Shown here: one piece after another, positions 23,216 to 34,060 of the stretch
Layout: every line of letters begins with the position of its first letter
Numbering within the stretch: position 1 is the stretch's first letter
Assembly (NCBI GenBank): GCA_036345935.2
Contig: JADWOT020001117.1
Coordinates: forward strand, 61,001 to 125,000
Length of the DNA stretch: 64,000 nucleotides
From: Taenia hydatigena
Lineage: Eukaryota > Platyhelminthes > Cestoda > Cyclophyllidea > Taeniidae
Reading direction: 5' to 3'
Translations under genes and position numbers: made by a program
The notes under the pieces: model-generated
Seen by the model: only the letters and a program-made list of their open reading frames with translations
Databases searched by the model: none
Told to the model about the DNA's origin: nothing

Positions 23216-23931
23216 ATACATTTAACAAGCGGAGGGAAGAGACTGCTAATATGTCTCAGAGGCTACCCTCCCCTGCTAGGGAAATGTAGCCACCTTAGTG
23301 ACCGTAGCCAAAGCCGGCAATAAAAAAGCAAACTATTACAAATGAATTATTAAAGAAAACTGAAATTTCCACGTTACTACAAGATTAGCCTTTGAGCTGT
23401 AAACAATCTATCAAAAGCACACACAAGAACACATGCTGTGAGGTCATCTGGTGTTTGGCTTAACAACAAGATTAATTTTAATGCCCGTAGCTTGTAAATA
23501 CTCAGGTAATATAGAACCGCTGTAGCAATTTTGTTTGCTGATAGTATACGGAAAAGGTTTGATAAAAATTTGAGTGTCAGAGAGTTAGAAATGGAATATG
23601 GAATATGTGAAATGTGGGTTATCTCAAAGCGACGTAGACATTTAATCTTAAATTGCATGCAAAACACTGTAGTGGTAAAAATTGAATGCAATGGAACTAA
23701 ACCTCAAATGACAACGCTATATATCATAAGCATTTTCAACCAAACTGTATGGCTGTTCTTATCTGCTTTTATAAAAATAATTTGTGCGCGTCTTCTTTTT
23801 TGTTTAAGATCTTTACACCTGGGGCGCCTGTTTACCTTCACCGGTCGCTTGTTTTGGTGTATGATTGGTTTTCGACTTATTCTTGTGCCGTCTTCTTTGT
23901 GACAGTAATCTTCCTAAATCTTCTCTGCAGT

Positions 23932-26900
23932 ATGCCTGACAAAAAACCATGGGATCGGGATGCCAGTTTTTCGTATGACGCCGTAATTTGTCTATGCGTT
24001 TAGTCTTGTGCCCAAAGTGATAAACGGTGGTATCGCTGGAATTGTCGGTGTTTCATGCGTATTTCCTATCGACTTGGTGAAAACACGACTTCAAAATCAG
24101 CAAAAGGGTGCAATGATGTACAAGAATTTGTGAGTGCGCCAGTTAACCTCTTCTCTGGTATCTTTTCCTAATTTTAGTTGAATTATTTTTTCACTTAGTT
24201 GCTTTGCGGATTTTAATGTTCACCATTTGACAAGCTGACAGTCATATCTCAGGAACTTATCCAAAATTAGCAAATATTTTCGCTACTCTACTATATTTAG
24301 CCTCGATTGTGCACGCAAAACCTATTGGGCCGATGGATTTTTCGGAATGTACAGAGGTACATTTTTAACTCTCGCACCGCATTTTTTTTTCGTTAACACG
24401 TGTATGAACATCGTCTTTGTTTTTACAACAGGATCAGGAGTTAATCTACTCCTCATCACCCCCGAAAAGGCCATCAAGCTGGTTGGCAATGATTTTTTCC
24501 GATATCATTTGAAGACAGAAGGGTGAGCTCCTGTTCTACTGTCTTAGAACAAGCCATTTGCAACATTGAATTTCATAGCGTATAGATCTCCATCGAACTA
24601 TTTATTGTTGTGCTAATTTTTTGTGCATCTGTTGCGAGGTTAGTCAGTAAGTTTCTGTCTGTTTGTTCTCGTAGACGAAGATTTTGTGTTTTATTTTAGC
24701 GAAATTGAAGAACCTAACTAGATTTTACGAATCCACAAGAGCTTCCTTCGTGCGAATCTGTATTATAAGGCACAGATGTAAATAAAAATGCGTTTGCGCT
24801 CCCGGCGCATCTTTTCATCGCATTCTCTTGACAACCATTCTCGGCTCCAGGTTGATGTCATGTGTTTCAAACTTAGATAGTTTATTTGCCAGTCAGAATT
24901 GTTCTCATGGATGTGAAACTTTTTCAGCTAAAAACAAGGACTGTTCGGGTTGTTGTCAGATACACCTTAAGAAAGGCTCAGGAACGGATTAGAGGATCAG
25001 TGTTATATCGGCATCGTAAACACAATTTCTTGCCATCTATTGTAGACGCCTAATTTCGGGAAACCGAAAGAGTCCACGCATTCGAGTTTAAAACCGAAGT
25101 GTGTGTCAGTTTGCTGCAGCAATGTACTTCATTCTTCGTGGTACCTGGTGCTTTTGCCTAAATTGTTGTCCTTTTCTCTATTTTCTGAGGGCTCCACTGA
25201 CACCGATTCGAGAAATGGTCGCTGGTGGCGGCGCGGGTATGTGCCAAATCATCGTCACAACTCCTATGGAGCTGCTCAAAATCCAAATGCAGGATGCTGG
25301 TAGAACACGTGGTGAGAATTTGTGCTTCATTAGCTCTCTCTAATCATTTTCTACATTTCTGAGATACTCTCATTGTCGTGGTTATAGAGGGGTTTGAAGG
25401 CTAAATCTTGAGAAGAAAAAGAGGTAAGTTGGTGGAAAGACTTCAAATGTTTATTCGTAATCATGTCTGGTGGTGCGTTATGGTGCACGTTCTACACTTA
25501 ACTTGCACTTCACTGCGTGAAAACTCGGCGAATTGGGTGGAAAATATTCGGAAAATCTTTCAGCGTCTCATACTTCAAGCTTCTTTGTAGTAGACTCTAA
25601 CATCTGACCTTGGGAACCACTTTTTAAGCCTAATGTTCTAAACAATTGTGGTTTGCAGCTTCCTCTTAGTTACCCATTAAGATTTCGAGAAACTTAAGAA
25701 TTCGCGGGCATGAGACGGAGAGCTAGGCGTCCATTCACTGAATAATAGTCACCCTAGGCGAAGTCATCCGGAACAGCCGCACTTTTTTGCATCAAAAAAG
25801 CCATCAATTTGGGCAGACGTTTCAGTAACTCCTTTGACATTGCTTTAAAAGTTGGTTTACTTTCGATTTTTGGCAAGTAGGAGAACGCTGTTTTTCTCTC
25901 TTTTAATTGCCATGAACTCGTGCCCTACTAAACTTCACTTGTGGTTAGTTTGCAAGGCAAAAGCGGGCATTTGTTCTCACGTTTCAAGCACAGATACAGT
26001 GTGACCTTTTGATGGATATTGGTGTCAGAGTTGACTCTTGCAGAGCTTTTGTAAAGTACCGTTGAGTGGACTGTTCAGGCAAGCAGCCTTTTTAGTGAAG
26101 CAAGGAGCATCCACCCAGTGCCTTCTCGTGGCTCCTGCTCTTTACCTGTTTCCGTTTGGTTTATTAGTTTCTTTGGTATCACATCACTCTTCATAATGAA
26201 AGACCCTCCGTCCTTTAATTCGTTGAAATTCATGATTGAACAGTCGTATTTAAGTCTTAATTTCTGATTTCGACGGTAACTCAATCTTGTTCTTGATTTC
26301 ATGCTTGCCTTTTGATCCAAACAAGCGTTTAGTACCACACTGCGGGCGTGGTTGGTGTAGCTAGGTGGATTCTTGCGGTTTGTTACATTCACCGCCAATC
26401 ATTATTTTCCGTTTGCGCCCAAGGAGCCAAACCTATGCCCAGTCGCCTGCGTTTCTACATTCCCTTTATTTTCCCCCCTCTTCTACTTCGCATGTAACCA
26501 TGCGATTTTCCTGTGTAATCGTCAAGGATTTGTTAATTATTATCTGGAGAACTAGGAATTGGGAAAATATTGGGGAGTATCTTTCTCCCTCACGATTGGT
26601 CCTGAGTTTTGCGACCTTGCGTGAATATGACTTGAACCAGCTTGACTACTACTGGTTGTTTCTCAAGAAGAAAATGTGTTTCTCGCACACTTTTGAGTAG
26701 AAGTGAAATGTATAAAGGAGGACGACCGTTTCGGCTGTCCCCTTTGGCATTTGGTAAGTGAGGGTTGCATTGGGAGTGACTGAACTTGCATTGCACCACA
26801 CATAAACTGGATGCAATCTAATAGGAATAAGGTGGGGTCCCATCATTGGTAGATTCTTCGGAAACAACACGTTTTTATAGGGTGCGTGGGCGAATCGGAA

Positions 26901-29900
26901 GGTAAATATGTTGCCTATTAAATTGAAACATGTGATGACTGGGTGTTTGGCTTCCCAGTTAAGCTGAGCTTGAACTGAACCAAAAATGTTACACGCTTCT
27001 TCATTGCCATGAAGGGAAAGTTATCCATGCTAAACAATGCGTTTCTCGAGAGGCTTCTAGATGGGGTCTAAATTGATTGAAAAGGGAGACACTCTTAGAT
27101 GTCATCAGGATAGTAACAGGAAACTGGTAGACAGCACCATTTGGGGTGCACTACCACCCAAATGTCTACTCGTGCTGTATAATGTATGTCCACAAATAAA
27201 TGCATTCTTCCACTAATTCAGCATGTCATTTGTGACGAGCTATGCAAGAAATCGCACTTCCCGGGCCAACCGATACCACAGAGGGAAATACGTCAATTGC
27301 TCGAGATTTATTTGTGCCTTGTCATTCAGTCGGGCCGTATTGGCTGCTCTACCATCTTCCATTGAAAAATCTCTCTCCGGACTGCAGCAGGGTCATTCCA
27401 CTTGGTGTGCATTAGAGTGACAAGGGTGAGGGCTGAAGGGTTCGGTAGAAGTAGTCCACAGTGCCAGCGAACGGCATCTTCCCTTATAGACGGGTCTTCA
27501 CCGCTACAGAAGAGGCCGTCGTCTCTCGTAAGGATGGAGACGAGGAGCAGGCGGATTATGCTTAATCAAGTTTCCACAATAGAAAACGATCTGAAACGTA
27601 CGTCTCCCTATTGGGACTTCCATTTACCCAACCTTCAACATTCTAACAAGCGCGTCTACCGCTTTGACAGGGTCGGTGTGTGTTGAAGTCCACTGAATCC
27701 AAACTACGTCAACGGACTTATGGAAGTGGACTTCGTTCACTTTCTGACTAGTCAAGTCAGGCCTTCGAGCTTCGCAAGCATCGCGGTACCACACTAATGG
27801 GAGCCTTTCCACCGTTTCGCTTTGAAATCAAAAATCCACCGCTTGTAGAGCCCTGGTGATCCATCAGTTCATAGCACCAGTTCATCTCCCAATGTTGGTT
27901 TGAATGGCGCTGCAATGATTTCTCCTGCATGTCGAAATCAGAGTAGACTCTTAGGTGGAAGGGAGTGCCTTCGCCTCGTTTCTCCTTAGCACGCATGCAC
28001 TCCACTAGTCGGATGTGCATCTCTGCCCCTTCCCGTTCCCTAGGATCTCGGCACCTTTCACTGCCACAAGCACTCCTCAGCACGTTCTTCCCTCGAGTGC
28101 TTCTCAGACTTTGCGTTTGATTTGGCATTCAACTCGTTTGCGCGAGTGCGGAGTTTTAATGAACCGTATTACCCTCGCCCTGAAAAATCTTTGAATTTTT
28201 GAAGTTGTTGGCCAATCAAAAGCTAGAAATTTTTTTTTCCATCAGTTACTGTTGTTAGGCTTTAATTCTTGGCTTGATGTTTTGACTCCTTTCTTGCCGC
28301 ACTTTTTGGTGCTCTTTGATCACCCGGACTTCGAGTTCCAGAAGATTACAAATACATGCGAAGTAGATGCGAAATGAAAACAAAGGTGACTCGGACAAGG
28401 CTGTCTTGTAACCCTCACTGCCTTCTTTCAACGGTGCAGCGCATCAAGGCATTGTTTATGCAGCGTCGATTGCAACCCTCCACTTCTGTCAACGTCATGT
28501 CTGTAGCTAATACGTGATAGATAAACAGGTGGATAACTATTCACTTGCGGAAGTGCTTGTTCGGTCCAAATTGGAGCGAAGCTTAGTCGTGATACTAATT
28601 AACCGTTTCCATCTTTTGGTTACTTGTGTTGTGGAACGACTGGGGTCTTTTTCCTGGAAAGTCAAACGTTGTTCATTGATGGCCTTACTGTGACAAGCTA
28701 GATGATTTTAGGCTGGATCATGGTCATTTTGGGGTGACATGAGCATTTCATTGCCCTCGAGTTACTAGTGAACATGCTAATTCAGGGGTCAAATCGAGGC
28801 TTTGGAGTGTGTACGCGTTTTTCGGCGAAATGGTGACTCTAAACGACGTGACTCTCTGATATCTCCCCCCACGGATATTTATGTTTTGTCTACTTTAGGA
28901 GGACGTTTGCGTGTCATTAGCGATTCCCAATCTAGATGACTCCGTACTGTACCTCTGACTTTGGTTACCCTTATCGAGGTACAGTCGAAACCGTGCGACA
29001 CGTCGACAAGTTGAATGTTGCAGACACGTTATTATTGTCTAGACAGCCTGTTTAACCGCCTTTCCCTTCCCTTTTTTAGGTGGGACTGCGGTAGCCTCAG
29101 CTAATGGTACTGTGGTGACTGCCAAACGCCTCTCTGCCACTCGGCTAGCTTTGGATCTAGTTCGACAGAAGGGCATCTTCGGTCTGTACAAGGGTGTAGG
29201 AGCTACAGCACTTCGGGACATCACATTCTCCATCATGTATTTTCCCCTCTTCGCTCATTTAGACACCCTGGTACGTGAACTTTATCCACCTTGCCTCCTC
29301 TCTGTGTGGAATGGGGTAACTGTGACCCACTTTTTTTCTCATGAAGGGTCCACGTAGAAGTGATGGTACAGGAACGGTTTTCTACTGGTCCTTCTTTGCC
29401 GGGTGTACGGCCAGTACGGTGGCAGCCTTTCTGGTCACTCCTATGGACGGTGAGCAGGTGGTTTTGGTTAGAAGTTTCGACCCACGAGAGCCTTCAAGGA
29501 GCTGCCTGAGAAGGTAGCATAGTTCTGCTGAAATCCAAATAGCACCTCTTCTAATTCAAGGCCTAATAATCGTATTCAATGTTGAAATGCAGGATACTCT
29601 ATGGGCCAGTCACACTCTTACTTGGATGACGTCGTGCAGGGCACTGCGTGAAGGCGCCATCCAAACCACGCACATAAACATTGGGAGGTGAATTGGTGTA
29701 TCGACGTAGTAGATCACTGCCAGGACTTCACAAAGCAGGTAGTAGTTTGTTAACTTCCAAGCGAAACCATAGAAAGAAGAACTTGGCCTACGTCAGTGGA
29801 ATCGCAGTCCTTGCACTGACATTTCTTCCGCTCCTCCTTCTAACATATACCCCCATCCTTTTTCCTCTTCCTTTGTAGTGGTGAAGACCCGTCTCCAGAC

Positions 29901-30108
29901 ACTGTCACATCTGAAAGGTGAGATGCAATTCAGTGGTATCGCAGACTGCTTCTACCGTACTCTTCAACGGGAGGGTCTGCGAGCCTTGTTCAAAGGTGCT
30001 GGTTGTCGTGTCATGGTGATGGCACCTCTCTTCGGTATCGCGCAAACCGTCTACTACCTTGGAGTGGCTGAATTCCTGTTGGGTCTAGGCAAAGCGAAGC
30101 ACCTTTAG
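23932..30108 (+). CDS. SLC25A22: Mitochondrial glutamate carrier (SLC25A22/A18 type)
   Basis: Inner-membrane SLC25 carrier; SLC25A22 and A18 import glutamate with a proton. Eight exons (23932-23972, 24004-24129, 24301-24356, 24432-24522, 25190-25311, 29080-29270, 29347-29449, 29879-30108) sum to 960 nt, 319 residues, against about 320 in vertebrates. Three carrier signatures are visible: [22 protein letters not shown] and VTPMDVVKTRLQ. Glutamate-carrier traits include [54 protein letters not shown] and [17 protein letters not shown]. The second signature, with E-LLK-Q-Q in place of the usual motif, is specific to this subfamily. The first intron is only 31 nt, whereas intron 5 is 3.8 kb. A clean AATAAA lies 227 nt after the stop. 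Whether it is A22 or A18 cannot be said; flatworms may have one ancestor of both. Confidence 0.93.
25312..29079 (+). other. Intron 5 of the glutamate carrier gene
   Basis: 3.77 kb, far longer than the gene's other introns. Open frames on both strands inside it (for example around 27400-28130) show no family resemblance and no repeat match that I could make within this window. It may contain an old insertion. Confidence 0.55.
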
Positions 30109-31925
30109 GTGTCACAATCAACCATCTGTCCTATCCATCCATCAATCAATCATGCGACTAATTTATGCAAGAAAGCCTCGATTACCTCGCAATTTTTGTA
30201 CAACCGAAGCGTCATGTAGCTTTGATTTGTTTGTCTGTCTGTGTGAATGTTGATTTGCTAGTACGTTTGAAGTGTTGATCCATTGTAGGATGGAAGGGAG
30301 AAAGGATGTGGATCAACTAGTCTTCGTCTTGTCAAATAAAGTTCTGATGTGAAATCGGGACAAAGTTATTGAAGGTGTGGAAGTAACGCATGGCGTCGTG
30401 GTGCACCATGATTGAAGCAGGTCAGGAACTGTCTGAGCTCTTTGCTTTCGACAATTTGTGGAGCCGCGTGTGTTCGGATGTGTCCTGTTCCTACGGTGCT
30501 GTGCCAGAGGGGTGATGTTCACTATTTTGCAAGTTATGAAACGTTCTACAGCGCTCAGGAATGTGGGTGGAGGAGGAAGATTGGAAGCGGGACGCCCTTC
30601 TTTCCGAAGCAGCTTGCATGCGACTTCTGGCGCGTCGAGTTGGAAGTGGCTGGTCTGGAGGTTGTGACGAGTGTCGTATATGTTTACATGGAGGTGGCGC
30701 ACGCTGTGTGAATGATGGTCTCTTGGAGGTGTGGATTAGGTAACTCACTGGTGCAATGGTGAATGCACGTCGCCCTGGATACCCGCATTCTTTTTCGACC
30801 AAGTGATTTGAATTTAGCGGAATCAGGGAAGGGGTGGTGGCGCTTGTGCTGTGGGGCGGTGGCATCGCGACGCTGCGATGCGCTTCCTCTCGAGGTGTTA
30901 GTTGGCCGCGGCATTGACTTGTGAAATTGCCGGTGGGATGTTTGTCTGTGGCTTGGTTAGATGTGTATTGGTACACCGGTTTGGCAAAGTCTCGCTTCTC
31001 CCTTTCCATGGAAAGACTCCATTTCTCAGAGCGTCCAGTGCCTCGTCTAATCTGTCTGATCAACCTCGGGTACGTAAGGGCAGCAAATAAGGTAGATTAC
31101 CTCAGGTCGTATCCACCCTCGTGGGTCTGTGAACCTGCGGGCCTTACGATGCATGTTGTGCGTCACTCTTTTGGCATTCTCCCTTGGCTGAGGCGCTCAG
31201 CCAAAATTGCCACGACTCAGGGGCCACGATGGTCAGAATGTGGTCGATCAACCCGTTTCTACCTGTGAGTGGGCCTGACTGCCGGTTAGTCGAGGCATGA
31301 ATACCTCCATGCGGATATCCCAGTTTTCTGACGTGTATGAGTAGGCAGGGCTCACGGCGCGTGTGTACGTGGACAGTGGAAACGTTGACTTAACTGTCCC
31401 ATATTTGGCGTGTTCTGATTGGTCGAGGTCTTGAGCCATCTAATGTCTTCGTACATGACACTAGCCAATTGAAAGAGTCGAGTAAGAGGGCGCAGCTTTT
31501 GAACGGACCAACAATCGGCCGAGGGAAAAAAGGTGCACTTCTGGGTAATTTTTTCCTCGAGGTGTTCACCGTGGAATTTAAAAAGTTCCTCTGAAACTTG
31601 AGTTCACGACCGAGGCGACACTTCTAGAGATGCAGGGCGTAGCCCAAGCTGTCCAGTGCCGTTGCGAATGTCCAAGATGAGTGTCTCGTTTGATCCTTTC
31701 CACCAGTTAGTGTAAACAAAATATCATTCTTTGTGGCGGCAAAAACCTCTCAGTCGAAGCTCTGTTGTGATGGCAAACACAGGGATGTCAGGAGGAGTAA
31801 TTTTGGGGCTTCATTGTCAGTTTCCACTTCAATGAATGATGGAGGTTTTTGGCAGTCTGCAGATCATGCTGCTGGGCGTTGGACCTGTCGATCGATTTGC
31901 CGCCAACTGGTGTGTACTTCAAGCC
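30109..31925. other. Intergenic, carrier to CAP gene
   Basis: About 1.8 kb. Apart from the carrier's polyadenylation signal I see nothing supported. Overlapping open frames on both strands at 30410-31270 are likely chance products of GC-richer sequence. Confidence 0.45.
30335..30340 (+). other. Polyadenylation signal AATAAA for the carrier gene
   Basis: Canonical hexamer 227 nt after the glutamate carrier stop, followed by a GT-rich stretch (GTTCTGATGTG). Confidence 0.65.
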
Positions 31926-32648
31926 ATGCCACGGACTTTAAACTTCTCTAACAGCATGCTAATACTGCTGTGCCTTTCTCTCCTCCACGTAGTTGTATTT
32001 ATCGTCTCCCTCTCGGAGGCCATTTCAGCGGAGGAGCGAGAGATGATCACCTTTCTTCACGTCTCGGCCCGTATGAGCGTGGATCCACCTGCTGCCAACA
32101 TGCGCCCGCTGCTCTGGTCTACAGAATTGGAAAACCTCGCGCGAATATGGGCCAAAAAGTGCTCTTGGGACTTTCCAGACCCATCAATCTCGGAAGAGAA
32201 ATCGCTATTTTATGTGGGCATCAATGTCGCGATGATGTCTACCGAGAGGTTGCGCAATATGGAGGGGACTTTGCCTTCCATAGAAATTTTGTTTGATCTG
32301 TGGTACATCAACCAGATTTACTTTGATCACGAGTTGAACATCTGCAGAGGGGGCTATTGTGGCCAGTACAGACAGATTATTTGGGCCACTACGGAGTACC
32401 TGGGATGTGAGAGGGGTGTCTGTGATAAGGGCATAAAACGTCACGTGCTTGTCTGTTGTTACTATCCCTCGGGGAACGATTCGGAAAGCCGACCTTACGA
32501 ACGATTGAAGGATGAGGATGATTTTCCACTGGATGAGGAACCGTGGATTATGCTACCGTTGGAGATCAGTGAAGTCTCTGGTTCTCCATTAGCCACTGTA
32601 CCTTCTGTGTTTGTTTTTATGTGCCTCCCGGCCTTTCTGGTCATTTAA
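31926..32648 (+). CDS. CAP-domain (venom-allergen-like) protein, tail-anchored or GPI type
   Basis: A 240-residue single-exon CAP (SCP/TAPS) family protein; such proteins are abundant at helminth host interfaces. The start at 31926 (MPRTLNFSNSMLILL) or Met ten residues on precedes a signal-like segment LILLCLSLLHVVVFIVSLSEA. CAP hallmarks follow: EREMITFLHVSARMSVDPPA, WSTELENLARIWAKKCSW, CGQYRQIIWATTEYLGCERG and HVLVCCYYPSGN. Of the four residues that form the usual metal-binding cavity, only the first His (FLHVSAR) remains; the GEN, WxxE and GHYTQ positions read GIN, LWYINQ and GQYRQ. The C-terminus is acidic and then hydrophobic (VPSVFVFMCLPAFLVI) with no basic tail, which suggests a GPI anchor. 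No intron was needed, unusual beside its neighbours. An in-frame Met at 31836 gives a longer but less likely start. Confidence 0.85.
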   Translation: MPRTLNFSNSMLILLCLSLLHVVVFIVSLSEAISAEEREMITFLHVSARMSVDPPAANMRPLLWSTELENLARIWAKKCSWDFPDPSISEEKSLFYVGINVAMMSTERLRNMEGTLPSIEILFDLWYINQIYFDHELNICRGGYCGQYRQIIWATTEYLGCERGVCDKGIKRHVLVCCYYPSGNDSESRPYERLKDEDDFPLDEEPWIMLPLEISEVSGSPLATVPSVFVFMCLPAFLVI

Positions 32649-32779
32649 ATCGCCAAACTGTGGGTGATCTAAAAAGCAACCCTATTTAGAATATTTTTAC
32701 TGATGTAAATTAAGTAGTAATAATGTTTCACCCAATAGACCGATTTTATGGACTCAAGAGACTAAATTACAAACAATGA

Positions 32780-32803
32780 AATAAAATACAAGAATTGAAT
32801 AAA
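32780..32803 (+). other. Two polyadenylation signals AATAAA for the CAP gene
   Basis: AATAAA occurs at 32780-32785 and again at 32798-32803, 130-155 nt after the stop codon. Confidence 0.6.
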
Positions 32804-33895
32804 TTTTGCATGCATGCTGAATTTCATTTCATTTTACAAACATTGGGAGCAAGTCAATTAAAACAGAATGCTGTTTGGACTCAGAGGAGTTAAAGAACTC
32901 AGACAAGTATTGCTGCACAGCATCTTTTCGTCGAAATATTGATTTAATTGCTAATATGGAACAAACAAAACGCTTGCAATTCAACGCGGAACTCCTATGA
33001 GCAAGTCGCTAAGGCGCTGTTGGATGGGCTGTATCCGATGGCCAATTAGATCACTTTGCGGTCTACTTACCGTCGAGATGCACCGCCTCACCCGAACACG
33101 ATAAAGCGTATTGTTTACAGAGCCTTGGCAGCAGCCACAGCAGCAGTAGTAGTGGTGGCTGGCTCCTTGAGGCTGGACCTCACAATGTGTGTGTTGATCC
33201 ATGCCAGGAGGTGAGGGTGTAAACAATGTCATGCTGACATGTGATGGTGCGGACAAGTTACAACACCTAATTTCAGCACACATCTGCACACATGTTTAGT
33301 GGTGGCCGGACTATGCGACATGGCATTAAGCTTGTGTCCATTGCCCCTACCAGTTCACAAGTTCATATGCTTTGATCGTTCGGACGGCCTCATTTGGCTG
33401 TAGCGGTCGCAGACTTCAAAGAGTGCTACCGGTTCGGCTTAAAAAGAAAGCGGATTTTTTTTTTCGCAATTAGCCTGATTACAGGGTGGTCTCATTCCAA
33501 ATCGGTGCCTTTTTATTGTACATTTCTGGCGGCATTTGTGTTTAGTTGCGCCCTGATGGCTGGTGGTACCACAGAAATGGACACCAGACTCCTTGAGGCG
33601 CGGTGACATGGGAGGGTGGGTAGCTAATGAAGCATAAAAAGCTCGATAACTAGTTTTTACCGAGTTTGATTACGAGACACTCAATGAATAGATGGTGAGA
33701 TGTCTTTAATGACCGTAAACTAATCAAAGACAGCCTAACTTGTGTCAGGGCCGACCTTTGACAGCGCAGCTAGTCTTGTTAACGTCTAATTCTAGTCACT
33801 TACTCCTCTCGTGACTGGTTGACACAGAAGACGAAGGCGTATTTAAGGTTTCGTAAAACTAAGAGCTTGTAAATCTGTTTAGCCTGTCCCAACCT

Positions 33896-34060
33896 CTCCA
33901 ACCCGTACCATTAGCCCGTTATTATCCCTTCTTGCTTACCTATCCGTCCACTTATCCAAACAACCTTCCAGTATCCGATACTCCATCCATCTACCCCGTA
34001 TCTATATAGCGTCCATCCATTTACTTACCCGTCTGTCCGTTCATCCATCAAACCTTCCCT
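33896..34060 (+). repeat. Decayed ATCC tetranucleotide tract
   Basis: Scattered CATCC, ATCCA and GTCCATCC units with many interruptions. Same family of simple repeat as 19060-19430. Confidence 0.55.

Larger units (their letters stand above)
21240..23931. other. Intergenic with repeats A and B
   Basis: About 2.7 kb with no supported gene. It contains repeat A copy 2 (21345-21605), AT-rich sequence with TAAATAAATA runs around 21950-21975, and repeat B copy 2 on the minus strand (23027-23215). Confidence 0.5.

Noticed and set aside
27402..28128. Open frames on both strands in the large carrier intron
   Set aside because: No family resemblance, and no codon or motif pattern supports a nested gene.
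30410..31270. Several overlapping open frames, up to 190 codons on the minus strand
   Set aside because: Frames overlap on both strands, their composition is ordinary for GC-richer non-coding DNA, and no domain or signal peptide is visible.
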